Shown: positions 12,750 to 26,545 of the stretch, one piece after another | Layout: each line of letters opens with the position of its first letter | How positions within the stretch are numbered: position 1 is the first letter of the stretch | From: Bretschneidera sinensis | Taxonomy: Eukaryota; Streptophyta; Magnoliopsida; Brassicales; Akaniaceae | DNA: 64,000 nt | Assembly: GCA_023935145.1 (NCBI GenBank) | Contig: CM043703.1 | Location: 23,261,727 to 23,325,726, forward strand | Direction of reading: 5' to 3' | The notes under the pieces: generated by a model | Database searches by the model: none | Told to the model about the DNA's origin: nothing | What the model saw: the letters and a program-made list of their open reading frames with translations, nothing else | Program-made: the position numbers and the translations under genes

Positions 12750-12860
12750 TGTGTTATCTCATGGATAATGGGAGTGTGTTATCTTATAGATAGTGAGAGT
12801 GGGTTATCTCACGGATAGTGTGAGTGTATCATCTCATGGATAGTGGGAGCATGTACAGAA
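12750..12860 (+). repeat. 25-bp tandem repeat before the copia LTR
   Basis: Four successive units begin at 12754, 12779, 12804 and 12829 with T(T/C)ATCT(C/T)A(T/C)(G/A)GATA. The spacing is exactly 25 bp, and a degraded fifth unit lies near 12870. It sits between the RNase H end and the purine-rich AAGTGGGAGA that precedes the LTR. Confidence 0.75.
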
Positions 12861-12930
12861 ACTATTGATATGGTATTTCACGGATAATGAGATCGTACCT
12901 AGAATTTTGGTTAAGTAGCTAAGTGGGAGA

Positions 12931-13310
12931 TGTTAGTTATGGCTACTCAACCAAACTTAGAGTCTTATCCCGAAATAAGGGATAAGGGTAAATCTTTGAG
13001 TAGTTGGGCAGTCTCATACAGCTATAGAGAAGTCTTACCTCGAAATGAAATGATAAGTGTAATTTGATCTTCAAGCTAGGGATGATAAGGAAATGGATAG
13101 ACATTATCCATATTTTGAAATTCAAAGAGGCAGTAATCAGGGGGCGGAGATGAGGCTGGAAGCCTCTATAAATTGATGGGTCATTCTCATATTTTGTGAA
13201 CTCAGTAATCAAGCAAGAACCAATCTTCATTCAAGCCCCCTTGAAATATTATCTACCACTTTTCTTAGTTCTTGTTTTCGTTTTCATAATCCCAGTTAGA
13301 AATCCAAACA
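12931..13310 (+). repeat. 3' LTR of the copia element
   Basis: This 380-bp LTR begins TGTTAGTTATGGC directly after the polypurine tract AAGTGGGAGA and ends AATCCAAACA. A TATA-like box (CTCTATAAATTG) lies at about 13163. The sequence just beyond 13310 could not be matched to a target duplication because the left end of the element is missing. Confidence 0.7.
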
Positions 13311-16026
13311 AATAATGGTGGCGACACGAGTCTACTCTCTAAGGAACACTAAGAAATTTTTCTCTTCCAAGAAATACAGAAATGGAAAATACTCTTCACT
13401 CTCTGTCCTCTAAAAAAAGCACAAAAATGCAAAAACCAGTTTTTTTTTTTGCTGCTATACATTGCACCCTTAGTTTGTTTGTGTTATTTCTCATGCAAGG
13501 CCACATCCCCAACAAGGTGAGTTGAATTCTGTTCTCAATCTCTGCAAACCCACTTTTCTTCTTTGTTTTTGTTTGCTTGGTGAGAAAATGCAAGAAAACT
13601 GAGAAGAAATTTAAGAATTTTTAATCGTTTTTCCTCTTCATTTTCTTGGAAACACAACCAAAACTTTAACTCTAAATCTAAGGCACTTGGCCTCCTCACC
13701 TTAGCGTCAATAAAGATTCCTACAAAATCAAGAAGCCACCAAAACCACTAGCGATTTGCAAAGAACTGCTGGCGGAGACTGCTTGCGACCGTCGATTGGT
13801 CATCATCTAAAGAGAAAAGTTTATATATCTGCAGCAGCAAAAAAGGAGACGTGGGTATAGTGGAAGAGAGAGGGGTGGAATTAGGTCAGGTGTCAGGGAT
13901 ACTGTCTCCATCTCAGGCGATGTTGATGCCAGTGCCAATTGGGTTCCTCTCATCAACATACTCTGACCCAAGTAAGGTGTCAATTTGGCATGATTTGGCA
14001 AGGGTATTTGTGACATTATGATAATATGGTGAGGGTATTTTTGTCCAAAATACCATTCAAATGTCATTAAGATTCAATTTTAGGTTTGATTCAATCATAT
14101 TCATTAAGTGTCATTAAGAGGTGAAAAACAAATGAACTTAATAGCACCACATCTGACCGAAATAAAAAAATTTATTTATTACACAAGCATCCCCACTCAT
14201 CACGTTCTATTTTATTTATTACAAAATAAAAAATTATTTAAATAAAATAAGATTTTTTTTCACATATTTCACTTGTTCGACAATTAACTTTCCAAAAAAA
14301 TATAAAATAGATAAGTTAAGTTATATAAAACAATGATCTTCCTAGAGAATATATATTTTTAGTGATAAAAGTTTAAATATAAAAATATATACTCCTATGA
14401 TAATACACGGGTATCCATTAGGTTATATACTATTCTCCCCGCATTCTCCCTGCACCCATCCCTGTACCTGATGAATATTTTAATTTTTCACTCGCACCTA
14501 GCCCATCGAGGAAAAAATGACCTTCAAACCTTCTCTATTAGGGTTGGATTTTGAGGGTACCCGACGAGCACTGGTAAACTTGCCATCTCTATATGTGTCA
14601 ATTGACTTTTTGAAGTAATTTTGACTCTAACTTTTTGAATATTCTAAGTTTTAAAATTATAAAAAATTGAATACTTTTAAACTTTATAAAACTATATTTA
14701 CAAAATATTAATTACTTTACCAATTTAAAATCAAAGAAAAAATTAACGATTTAATTGGATGAATAATGCAGTATGAAACATAAATTGGGATCGATGGATT
14801 ATATATATATATTCTATGTATATTTTGTTTTATAAATACATAAATATGACATCACATCATTATTGGTAAAAAATATTTATATGGACTTTATTAGATATAT
14901 TTTTTTGCAAATTTGACATTACTTTTATCTTTTGTAAATAAATATTTACATGGATTAAATATTCGATTTGATATCATATACCATTTATTATTATTATAAA
15001 TTACGTAATATAGAGTCTGATATGGGATGAGGGAGAATTACCCACTGGGGAGTAAAAGAATTTGCTAATGCCCAGTTGGTCCTCACTTTTGCAGTTTACT
15101 GCTAAAATGAGTTTGAAAAATTATTAGTATCCTTTCTTACAATAGCAAAACTCTCATTGATAGAGAGAAAAGGTGAAAAGAAAAAAGAGAGAAAAAAGAA
15201 GAAGGAATGATGGAAAAATAAGATGATTAATGTCTTATTTTTGTTGGTAAAGATAATGAAAAAATAAAACAAAGTAGAAAAAGATAAAAAAAAAAACTGT
15301 TTATTTAGCTTATGCTCTCCAATCATCCCAATTTGGGATGACTGCGATTTGTTTATGTGAAGAAAAAACACTGATCATCTCACATTTATTTCATACCAAA
15401 CATTAGAAAGATCATTATTTTCTCCCCTTCTCTCATCATTCCTCTCACTTTTCATCTCCACCGTTCATACCCTAAAGGTTTCTAATTCTACCCATCCGAT
15501 CCACACTTTTCATTTTATTTCTCTCCCCCTTACTCTCTTTCTTCTTCTTTTTCTCTCTCCTTCTCCGCTATAACCACCATTTTTTCTCTCTTCTCTACTT
15601 TCTCTCTATTTCTATCATCTCTTCACTGTTTTCTCTATAATGTTCTTGTGTTGTTTGTGTTTCTCCAAATAATCGAATGCTCTAAACAAATCTTTTTTTT
15701 CTTCCCCATGGAGCTAGTACTTGAAGGAGATTTCGACCTCGTTAGAGAGTGAGGACATATTGAAAATCATTGTAGACAACTTGATGTTGCACTCGATGAT
15801 AGGGATCTTGGTTTCATCGTTGATATTGGTGAGTTAGTTGTCGTGCGAACGCAGGTGTTACTTGTCCTAGCTGCACTTGAACTTCACTTTGTAGCTTTGA
15901 GGCTGTTGCTGCAGTGTTGTCTAGCCCTTCATGGTGGCAGGTTATCGATTTTTTAGTAAGGGTGATAAGGACTTTTCAAACTCATTTTGGCCCAAACCTC
16001 TAAAGTGAAGACCAAGTGGACATTAG
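13311..16026. other. AT-rich intergenic DNA, no gene recognised
   Basis: No reading frame here resembles a protein family. Features seen: a stretch around 14540-14590 (GGGTACCCGACGAGCACTGG, then GCCATCTCT) of the kind found at the ends of short hAT-type elements, but no matching second end. There is also a C/T-rich stretch 15420-15710 followed by an ATG at 15709 that reaches a stop after 14 codons. The C/T-rich block resembles a plant 5' leader but no gene follows it. Confidence 0.5.
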
Positions 16027-16640
16027 TAAGGGTTCATTTGGCCTAACTTCCGACTATGCTGTAAAAACTCAAGTAAATCTAAAACAATTTTGGTTAAAAT
16101 TGCTGTAGAGTTAAAACTATTTAGTGTAAAAATTGTATTAAAATATTGTTAAATTAATTGATGTGTTTAGTTAATAAATTATAAAAATATTTTTAGATTT
16201 TGAAATTATCAATAAAAGTATATAAAGACAATTTGACTATATGAATATTTTCTTTCATCAAATTGTATGTCTTTAGGATTTGTACATTAAAAATATTAAT
16301 TTTATACAATAAAATATAAATTATAATATTTAACATCACGATAATTAAATTATTAATATCATTAATTAATTAATAATAATAATAAAATATTTTTAATTGA
16401 CAAATCAAACAAATTATCTATAATAATTGATATTTATATAGTGAGAATGAAGTAAATACTCATTATTTAAAGACAATATAAAAATACAATTATATCAAAA
16501 CTAATTATAAAATTAAAAATTACAAAATCTAACTTTTAATTTTGAATCTAAATAAGTTTTTAAAATGTTTTAAACTTTTCCTTCATAATTTAAAAGTGAC
16601 TGAAAAACTGTGAAGACGTAGGCCAAGCACTTTTTACTCT
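16027..16640. mobile_element. Possible MITE (non-autonomous DNA transposon)
   Basis: About 610 bp of very AT-rich DNA bounded by imperfect inverted ends: CATTTGGCCTAACTTC on the left (about 16034) and, on the opposite strand, GCTTGGCCTACGTCTTC on the right (about 16612-16630). The shared core is TTGGCCTA. No convincing target duplication was found, so this is tentative. Confidence 0.35.
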
Positions 16641-18340
<1,700 letters not shown>

Positions 18341-19599
18341 TGAAGTTTTTTTCCCTGGGGTCGAGAGAATTTTGGTTTTTCAATACAGCGCTATAAGGAC
18401 TGATAAGTAGTATGTTTAATGATGGGGTATAATGATTTGGTTTTGCCTATCGGTTCTGTTTATGCACTATTTTGTTTTGGGTGATAGGCTCTTCAATCTT
18501 ACATTCATTTGACACATCAAAATGGAAGTTATAATATGCTACTAACTTCTTTCTGATAAAAAAATTTGAATCGAACTCAATAACTAAAGTTAGTTGGTGT
18601 TTCTTCGTAAATTGAGTTGATTAAAATTTGAAATTTTTTTATTTGGATTGTTACTAGTACTAATAACACTAATGAGTTAATGTGAGGAGTTCGTACTCTT
18701 TGAACCAGTGAGAGTCACTTATGGATATTCCTTTTCTGCTTACCAGTAGCTATAAAAATGGGTGTCTTAATTTAAATAAAGTAACAGTTTTTTCGTTGCG
18801 GTGTGATTTAGAAGGCATAGCTTATTTAGTTTCTTTTTTATGACAGAGACACTTGGTCAAGAAAGTTATCTTCATCACTGGCACAGATGAGCATGGGGGG
18901 TCGATTCTGCTGCTGCCGCCGCCGTCCAGCCCTAGCGAACACTGTGACGTCATATCTCAAGCTTACAAAATGCTTTGGAAAGATGTACTTCATTTTCCAC
19001 AGCGATTTATTCTTTTTTCTGAGAAATCAAGTTTTAAATGTTCTTATTTGCATTTGCTAGTTTCTCTTCTTATAATTGTTGATCACTTGATTGCAGTTAG
19101 ACATTACTTATGACAAATTCATTCCTACAACTGATCCCAAACATGAAGCGATAGAAAAGGAATTTTATTCTAGGGCTCTTGCCAATGGTGACATTTATCG
19201 GTCCGACTATGAGGGACTTTACTTTTGTTTATATGTTCTTTGTACCTACTGTATTTAAGGCCTAGGATTAATATATACTTGATTTTATGCATTTATTATG
19301 ATTAAGTTCAGCACAGGTTATAACTTTTACAGCCCCCCTAATTTTGGTTTCAATTTAATTTACAAGTTTATGTTCCTTGTATTTGTATGCAAGTATGTAT
19401 GCATTTACTTGGTTCTTAAAATCAAGAACAGCTTCTTTTGTGTCCTTCAATGGTATAAGATCATTAGCTCTACAAATTCCACATTCTGCAGGATGAGAAA
19501 GAGCTGCTTGATAACAACTGTTGCCCTGTTCATCGAATGCCATGTGTTCTGCGGAAAGAAGATAATTACTTCTTTGCTCTGTCAAAGTGTCAAAAATCA

Positions 19600-20690
19600 T
19601 TGGAAGAAACTCTGGTGCAAAATCCTGGTTTCGTGCAGCCTTCATTTTGTTTCAATGAGGTGCGATGATGTGGAGCTCTTTCTCTCGCTATTATTTTGCA
19701 CTGTTAGTGTAGTAATATTATATAGTCTTCAAAAAACTTTTTTGTTAAATGCCTATGTAGTATTTGGGTTGACTATTACTGTCTTCCCTGCCAGCTGAAT
19801 TTTTAGAAATTTCAACTTAGATTTTCTTAAGCTCTCCCGTACAACTGGCATATCATTATAGTATATCTAATAACGAGCTGTATGTCTATCAATAGAGTGA
19901 AACAAAATGGTAAATCTATTTCCATTGGAAGAAAGACGCAAAATCCTGGTTTTGTGCAGCCTTCATTTCGTTTCAACGAGTTTAGGCAATGTGGAGTTCT
20001 TTTCTCTCACTGATCATATTTTAGCTGTTATTTTGCACTGTTACTGTATTATTTATGTGTAGTCTTTAGACAAAATTGTGTTAAACGCCTTTCAGTTTAC
20101 TTATAAAAAAAGTACTTAGATTGAATGTTACTATCTTCCAGGTCAGCTGATATTTTAGCAATGTCAATTCAGATTCTTTCAAGCTCTCTTGGATAACTGG
20201 CATATCATTGCAGCTAATATCTAATAGTGAGCTGTATGTGTATCAATAAAGAGGAAACAAAATGGTAAATCTAACTCCATGGGAAGAAAGACGCATAATC
20301 CTGGTTTTGTGCAGTGTTCATTTCATTTCAATGAGATGAGACAATGAAGAGTTATTTTCTCTCGCTGATTATATTTGATCTGTTACTTATAAAAAAAAGA
20401 TCATATTTGAGCTGTTATATTGCACTGTTACTGTAATATTTCTGTGTAGTCTTCAGTGAACATTGTGTAATTTGTGTTAGATGCCTTAATGTTTACTTAT
20501 TAAAACAAGTATTTAGATAGAATATTATTATCTTCCAAGCCAGTTGATATTTTAGAAATGCCATTTCAGATTTTTTTAAACCCTCTTGGATAACTGGCAT
20601 ATCATTGTAGCTAATATCTAATAGTGAGCTGTATGTGTATCAATAAAGGGGAAACAAAAAGGTAAATCTAACTCCACAGTAGTAAACATA
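19600..20690 (+). repeat. Three-copy tandem duplication carrying the 3' end of MetRS exon 4
   Basis: The end of exon 4 (about 19605-19659) and the following intron are repeated twice more. Anchors: AATCCTGGTTT at 19621, 19942 and 20297, and AACTGGCATATCATT at 19843, 20195 and 20592. Unit length therefore varies between about 320 and 400 bp. Copies 2 and 3 keep exon-like sequence (CCTGGTTTTGTGCAG) but have changed splice donors. Divergence between copies is visible, so the duplication is not recent. Confidence 0.8.
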
Positions 20691-22499
20691 GAAAAGTCAT
20701 TATTTAAAGAATTCTATGGCTGGTTGTTGTTTTGTTCCTTGCTAATGTTGTAATGGCATTCCACTTTCAGCTAAGATGCTGCAATATATCATTGTAATAT
20801 ATCCCAGGTTCATTATAGGTCTGCCCTTCTTGTAACCTGAGGGGCTATCATGAATCTGATAGTTTCCTATTGAGAATCTTTAGTCTTTGAGCAATTTAAG
20901 ATTGTTTCTGTTTTAAGTATCAGTGTCACTTTCTTCCAAAAACTCATATCTTGATAAGCTTTTTTAGGTGCAAAGTTGGATCAGAAGTAGCTTGAGAGAT
21001 TTTTCCATTTCCCGAGCATCAGTGGATTGGGGCATTCCAGTACCCAATGACAATAAGCAAACTATATATGTTTGGTTTGATGCTGTACTAGGGTATACTC
21101 CTTTCCTCTTTTGATTTGGAATTAGATTATGTGTAAGCTTAATAATTCTTGGCTAATGTATGGTTAGGACTTTGCATACTTTATTTTTTTCTTTATCAGA
21201 ACAGGCAATTTAGCAGCTGTTTGTTAAGTATATATATGCATATATATAATGAAAATTTCTGATTCATTTGTTACCAGAATTTTCCGTTGTATAATAAAAT
21301 ACTTTTGTGAAATACTTCTGTAAACAATTTAATTAAATGTCTTCTTTTTTTCTTTCTGTCAAGCAGTTATATATCAGCTCTATCAGATGACAAGGAGCAA
21401 CACAAGTTAGAAAGTGCTGTTCTTTAGGTTGGCCTGCCTCGCTGCACTTGATTGGCAAGGTATAGCATTTCTGCAGCCAGTTCCCTTGAATGCCTTACTC
21501 ATTTGCACCTGTTTGAAAAGTTTTTTTTTTTTTTTTTTTGGTGACATACTCTTAAAATATGCTTCTTTAGAAAATTCTTGTGGTAGACTCTCATAACTTT
21601 GTTCCCATTTATGGTCTTTTAAATTTATATTTAGACTGTGTGTTACATGGTTTCCTACCCAACCTCTACATTCGTGATATGTTTATAATTTGTTGGTGTT
21701 TTTCGTTAATACTTGCTACCTTATTTAAGTTGGCATATCTGTGAACAGAACTCCTTGTGATGAATACTGACCTCATACTTTAGTGACATAGGTGCTAATT
21801 GTTTTTGTTGTTAGGTATAATTTCATATTAGCTATAGTTGAAGTTAAATTAACAGAGTTCAGATTTTCAAAAGTTTGAAGCATGAGGTGGAAAATCTTGG
21901 ACCCATATTTTAGAGCTCCTGGAATGTGGAATAGAGAGCCCAGAATGTTTGTGTGATGATTTTTCCATCTTACCTTTCTGTCCTTCGTTGCATGAATTTC
22001 TGTGCTATTTTCATTCTTCCTTTGCTAATTTCAACTGATAAGGTTGCGGATATATCTTTTTCTTTTAATGAATAACTTCTTATTTGTGAGAGTATATTTC
22101 TTTCTTTGTTTATAAGTAGTTCTATGGAGTTATGATAGTTTTTTTTTGATGGAGGACCAGTCAGATTTTTTTAAGAATAAATATTCCAGAAGGAAACAAA
22201 ATCATAATAATATATAGATATAAATTAGTTGATCTGTTTCCTTAGTAGTTCGTTCTGTTTCCTTATTTATATGTATTAGTGTTTTGTAAATACTGAGACT
22301 TGTAATTTTACAGACAGTTTATGAATGAGAATACACCAAAGTTTTGAATTAAAATACTCTTTGTTTGAGTGTTCTTGTCCATGTGATTTGGACGGTTTAT
22401 CCATGAGATTTGGATCTAGTGTTCTTGATTATATTTAGTATTATTGTTTTTCTTGCCTACTGTACAGTGTTACTCTTATGCTTTGTTATTCTTCTGTAG

Positions 22500-22595
<96 letters not shown>

Positions 22596-22979
22596 TAGGT
22601 ATTTAAGCATGAAAGTTTTATATCATATTGTTTTCTTTTTGAGTAGATTAGAACTTCCTAAGAAAGCATTTGGTCACCGAAGCCTAATATAAGATATTAA
22701 GACTATGTCTATGTTAATTTAGAAAAAAAGAAAAAAAAGAAAAGCACATATAACACTTGGGCAAACCACCTCTCCATATTTTAGAACAGGCTCCTTACTT
22801 TGAATGTCATATCAAAGGTCCAACATGAAAAGGAAAAGCAGGCACCAAAATAAGAACTTAAGTAAATTGCATTCTTTTTCTTCAGTTTTTTTCATTTTGA
22901 AATTAATTAGATTTGCATGTGGATACATTGTGTCTTGATATCACTAAATACACTTATAAAAGATTGTTGAGTCATAATT

Positions 22980-24170
22980 ATGAATCGGTCAGGGTACAAG
23001 CGCTTTCTTTGGGTGGAGCAGAAATCTTACGACTTTGTTGTTGAAGGGGGGAGAGTGATCAGCTTAGAGAAACTGAAAATGGACTCGGAAAGAGGTCTTC
23101 GATGTATTTAGAGACAGGAAATAGAATGGTTTCTCAAATCTTGGTATGAAAATTGGGATCGTTAATGGTCTTGTAGGTTAAGAAGAGATGATAGGACTCT
23201 GGTAATGGGGTTGCATAGTAACAGACATGGTAGGTTTCTCACACTCACGAAGATCAATCAAAAAGGGTATTGTGTGGTGGTTTTTCCTGAAGGAAAAGAA
23301 GCTGGAGGTTGGTGGAGAGTGTACAGGGCTATAAAAGAATTGGCTGCTATCATCTTGCCTGAGAAGATGGTAGAGTCGAAATCTTGTTGCTGGAAAGCTG
23401 TAGATTTGGCAGTGGATCAGGTGGCAAGTTTGTTTATAAGTGGGAGCTGTCCTCACCGTGGTCATTCTTTGGTTGGGAACTTTCTGTTAGATTCAAAGAT
23501 ACACAGCAGCAATGCTCTCAGGCAGTCATGGTCGTCGCTGGAAGGGAGGGGGCAGAGGCGAGTGTAGCCACTCGCCATAGTCAAGTGAGGCTGGTAGAGC
23601 TGAGAGGGTCAGTGAGGGACAGTGGCGAAGATTTTGAATTCAAATTTTTTTTTTTTTTTTTTGAATTTTGCAAGGGAAAGGGGAAGGTGGGTTTGGGCCT
23701 GCTTAATGGGGCTAATGAAGTAGGCAGGAGGAAGGGCCAGCTGGCATCCAGCTTTAATTGTGAACTTTCGGGCCAAGCCCGGGCTGGGGAAGTGGTCCTG
23801 GGTTCTAGCTCTTTGTTGGGCCTTGGTAAAAAGGACCTGGTCTTTCTTGTGGGCCACGAAGCTGGGCCTAGCAAAAGCCAAGGTTTTCGAGCCTCTAAAA
23901 AGTCGGTGGGCTTTCCAAGTCTTATTCGAAAAAATGGGCCTGTAACAGGTCCCTTAAAGAAGCCCAAGATACAACAGTTCTCTTCTCCTCTATCCGTATT
24001 CAGATCTAGGCCAAAAAAGAAGTGGGTCGTGACCCGACAAGGTCTCTCTATGGGAAACAACCAACGGAAGCATCAAGAGAAACCGCTGGTGACACCGATT
24101 GTCGCATAAATTTCCGCTAATAGATATAGAAACAAAAATGGTGTATTACATACTTGAGGATATTTGAGAT
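22980..24170 (+). pseudogene. LINE ORF1-type fragment in the MetRS intron
   Basis: From the ATG at 22980 the frame reads MNRSGYKRFLWVEQKSYDFV and VEGGRVIS, then a stop at about 23110. It resumes with NRHGRFLTLTKINQKGYCVV and VFPEGKEAGGWWRVY. This is the N-terminal domain pattern of ORF1-type proteins in plant L1-like LINEs. Two further frames continue to about 24109 (basic, Ser-rich, low complexity with a Phe run from poly-T at 23646-23662). It lies on the plus strand, opposite to the LINE fragment that begins at 24177, and has no 3' end of its own. Confidence 0.6.
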
Positions 24171-24176
24171 TCAGAC

Positions 24177-26545
24177 ATTTTTTTTGATACGTGAAAAAAT
24201 ATATAAAAAGAAAAGCGCACCAAGGGGGTGCAACCCATGTACAAGGTTATCTATAGGAGAGAGACTCAACAAAAGATACTATATCTAATTCATTTACAAA
24301 AGAATTTCCCGTGACCCAAAAAATGAGGGCATTGAACCACCTTTCCCTAATTACTAATAAAGGTCTCTCAACCCTATCAAAAACTCTACGATTCCTCTCA
24401 GTCTAAACTAATCAAAAGATAGAGAGGGGAATCACGGAGCCGGCAAAAACCCAAAACCTTATAAACCCTCTCTCAAAGAGCTTTAGCCAAAGAACATTTC
24501 AACAAAAGATGAAACACGGTTTCTCCACAACTTTTGCAAATGAAACACCAATTAACCAACACCCTTCCTTTTTTTTGTAACTTATCTAAAGTCAGAATCT
24601 TCTCCCAAGCGGCTTCCCATCCAAAAAAACACATTTTCTTCGGGGCAACGGAACACCAAATTTCTTCCCAAAGGAAATTGGAGGAGTCATTCGAGGAATC
24701 TCTATCCACAAGAATCTTATAGAAATATTTCACCTCATAGCCTTTACCTTGACTATCCCTCCATCTAGCCACATCCTCCTTAGACAAATCCATCTTATAT
24801 GTATACAAATTTTCCAATAAACTTTCCATCCTCTCAACCTCCCAATCTTGAACATTACGGATCAAAGGGACGTCCCACGAAATAATACCATTAGACACCA
24901 AGATACATGAAGAAATAAGAGCTTCTTTGTCTCTCACAATTGCAAAAATCTCCTGAAACCGATCTTTAAGAAGAGTGTTCCCAAACCAAGAATCATACCA
25001 TAGCCTATTTTTTCTCCCATTACCCACCAACATTGAGAGACAAGGATGCAAGCCTTCCTAACCCCTTCTTATCCATTTCCAGACCCCTACACCATAAGCC
25101 TCTCTCCCCTTTTTTGTCATCCACCTGCAGGAATGCATCCCAAACTTAGCTTCCACCACCGTTCTCCAAAAGTGATTCCTCTTCCCCAGAAATATCCAAA
25201 GCCATTTCCCCAAGAGGGCTTTATTGAATAAGGTGAGAGACTTCAAACGAAGACCCCTTCTTTCCTTTGGCTGCTTAATCACTCTCCATCTCACTAAATG
25301 ATATTTATACTCCTCTCCTATATTACCCCATAGGAATCTCATCTGAATATCCTCCAACCTCTTAGCCACAACACTAAGGATAGGAAATAGAGACATGAAA
25401 TAAATAGGTAGACTCGAAAGAGTTGTTTTAATTAGAGTAAGTCTTCCTCCTTTAGAGAGAAAGAGAGAAGGCAATTCTTTCACTTGACTAACCGTTTTTC
25501 AAACCTCTCCACAATTGGATTCCAAACGCTTACATTTTAAACTTGGCTCCAAGAGAGAGACCAAGATAAGTAATAGGAATAAATCCTACATTGCACCCTA
25601 ACAAACTAGAAAGAAGAGGACCATTAGTGTTTTCACCAAGTGGAATTAAATCACTTTTACTAAGATTGACCTTGAGCCCCGAGACCGCCTCAAAACAGAG
25701 AAGAATACATCGAAGGTATAAGATTTGTTTAGAATCCGCTCCACAGAAGATAATTGTGTCATCTGCACAAAGAAGATGTGACACTTTAACAAAACTCTCT
25801 TCTCTCCCCTCCTTAAAGTCACTCAAAAACTCTGCATCTACCGCCTTCACTAACATTTTGCTCAAAGCCTCCATAACCAAAGTGAACAGAAAAGGAGATA
25901 AAGGGTCACCTTGCCTTAGACCTTTCGAGGCTTTAAACTAACCAGAAGGACAACTATTAATGAGGATCGAAAAGGAGACCGAAGAAATACGTTTGAAGAT
26001 TCACTTGCACCATTTCTCCCAAAACTCATTTTCGTCAAGAGGTAAATCACAAAACTCCAACATACACGATCAAAAGCTTTCTCTATGTCAAGCTTGCAAA
26101 TCACACCTCCCCCTCCATAAGTGAGTATCCACCACTTCATTAGCAATCAAAGCGACATCCAAAATTTTTCTACCCTCTACAAAAGCATTTTGGAAGGGGC
26201 TAACCACTTTAGAGATAGCTTTCTTTAGCCTATAAGTAAGGACCTTTGAAAGAAGTTTATAAATACACCCCACAAGGCCATATTTGATATTGGACGAAAA
26301 TCTTTGATATTGGAAGCTCCCATTTTCTTTGGAATAAGGACAATAAAGGTGGAGTTGAGACTATTTACAAATTTACCCGTTAAATAGAACTCTTCAAAGA
26401 GACGAAGAATATCCTCTTTATACTTGTGCAACTCATTGAACAGGGATTTTTTTATGTTTGTCAACTCAGATTGATTATAGTCAATCAAGTTAACAAATCT
26501 TTTCATTTTTCTTTTCCCTTGTACACCTAATTTAATTTCATGCAG
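24177..26545 (-). mobile_element. 5'-truncated L1-type LINE (ORF2: RT and zf-RVT)
   Basis: A minus-strand non-LTR retrotransposon. A short T run at 24178-24185 marks its poly-A end. Going upstream there is the zf-RVT region (24473-25051, with CFICKSCGETVFHLLLKC) and a connecting domain (25058-25483). RT follows: CADDTIIFCGADSKQ holds the catalytic A-D-D at about 25750, [13 protein letters not shown] lies near 26080, and FIVLIPKKMGASNIKDFRPI near 26330. The endonuclease domain is absent, so it is 5'-truncated, as LINE copies usually are. Stops and frameshifts separate the segments. It sits in the intron just before MetRS exon 8; the right edge is approximate and no target duplication was found. 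Confidence 0.85.

Larger units (their letters stand above)
8818..13310 (+). mobile_element. Degenerate Ty1/copia retrotransposon with 3' LTR
   Basis: A plus-strand copia element in the canonical order gag, protease, integrase, RT, RNase H, followed by a 380-bp LTR (12931-13310). No 5' LTR is present; gag sequence begins immediately at the right end of the upstream gypsy LTR, so the 5' end was lost. Several stops and frameshifts split the polyprotein, but long stretches stay open (10093-10494, 10593-11426, 11454-11945), which makes it less decayed than its gypsy neighbour. Confidence 0.85.

Noticed and set aside
15709..15753. Possible gene start after a C/T-rich leader-like block
   Set aside because: The frame ends after 14 codons and no downstream exon with family similarity was found.
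19298..19798. A 166-codon open frame on the plus strand
   Set aside because: It overlaps MetRS exon 4 in a different frame; the exon frame (DEKELLDNNCCPVH) is the one with family similarity.
23384..24109. A 241-codon open frame as an independent gene
   Set aside because: It is low in complexity with a Phe run from poly-T, and it lies in the LINE ORF1-type fragment just after the recognisable domain; a minus-strand frame of similar length covers the same DNA.
22980..26545. Twin-priming (5' inversion) as the cause of the opposed LINE fragments
   Set aside because: The inverted ORF1 piece lies beside the poly-A end of the minus LINE, the wrong side for that mechanism.
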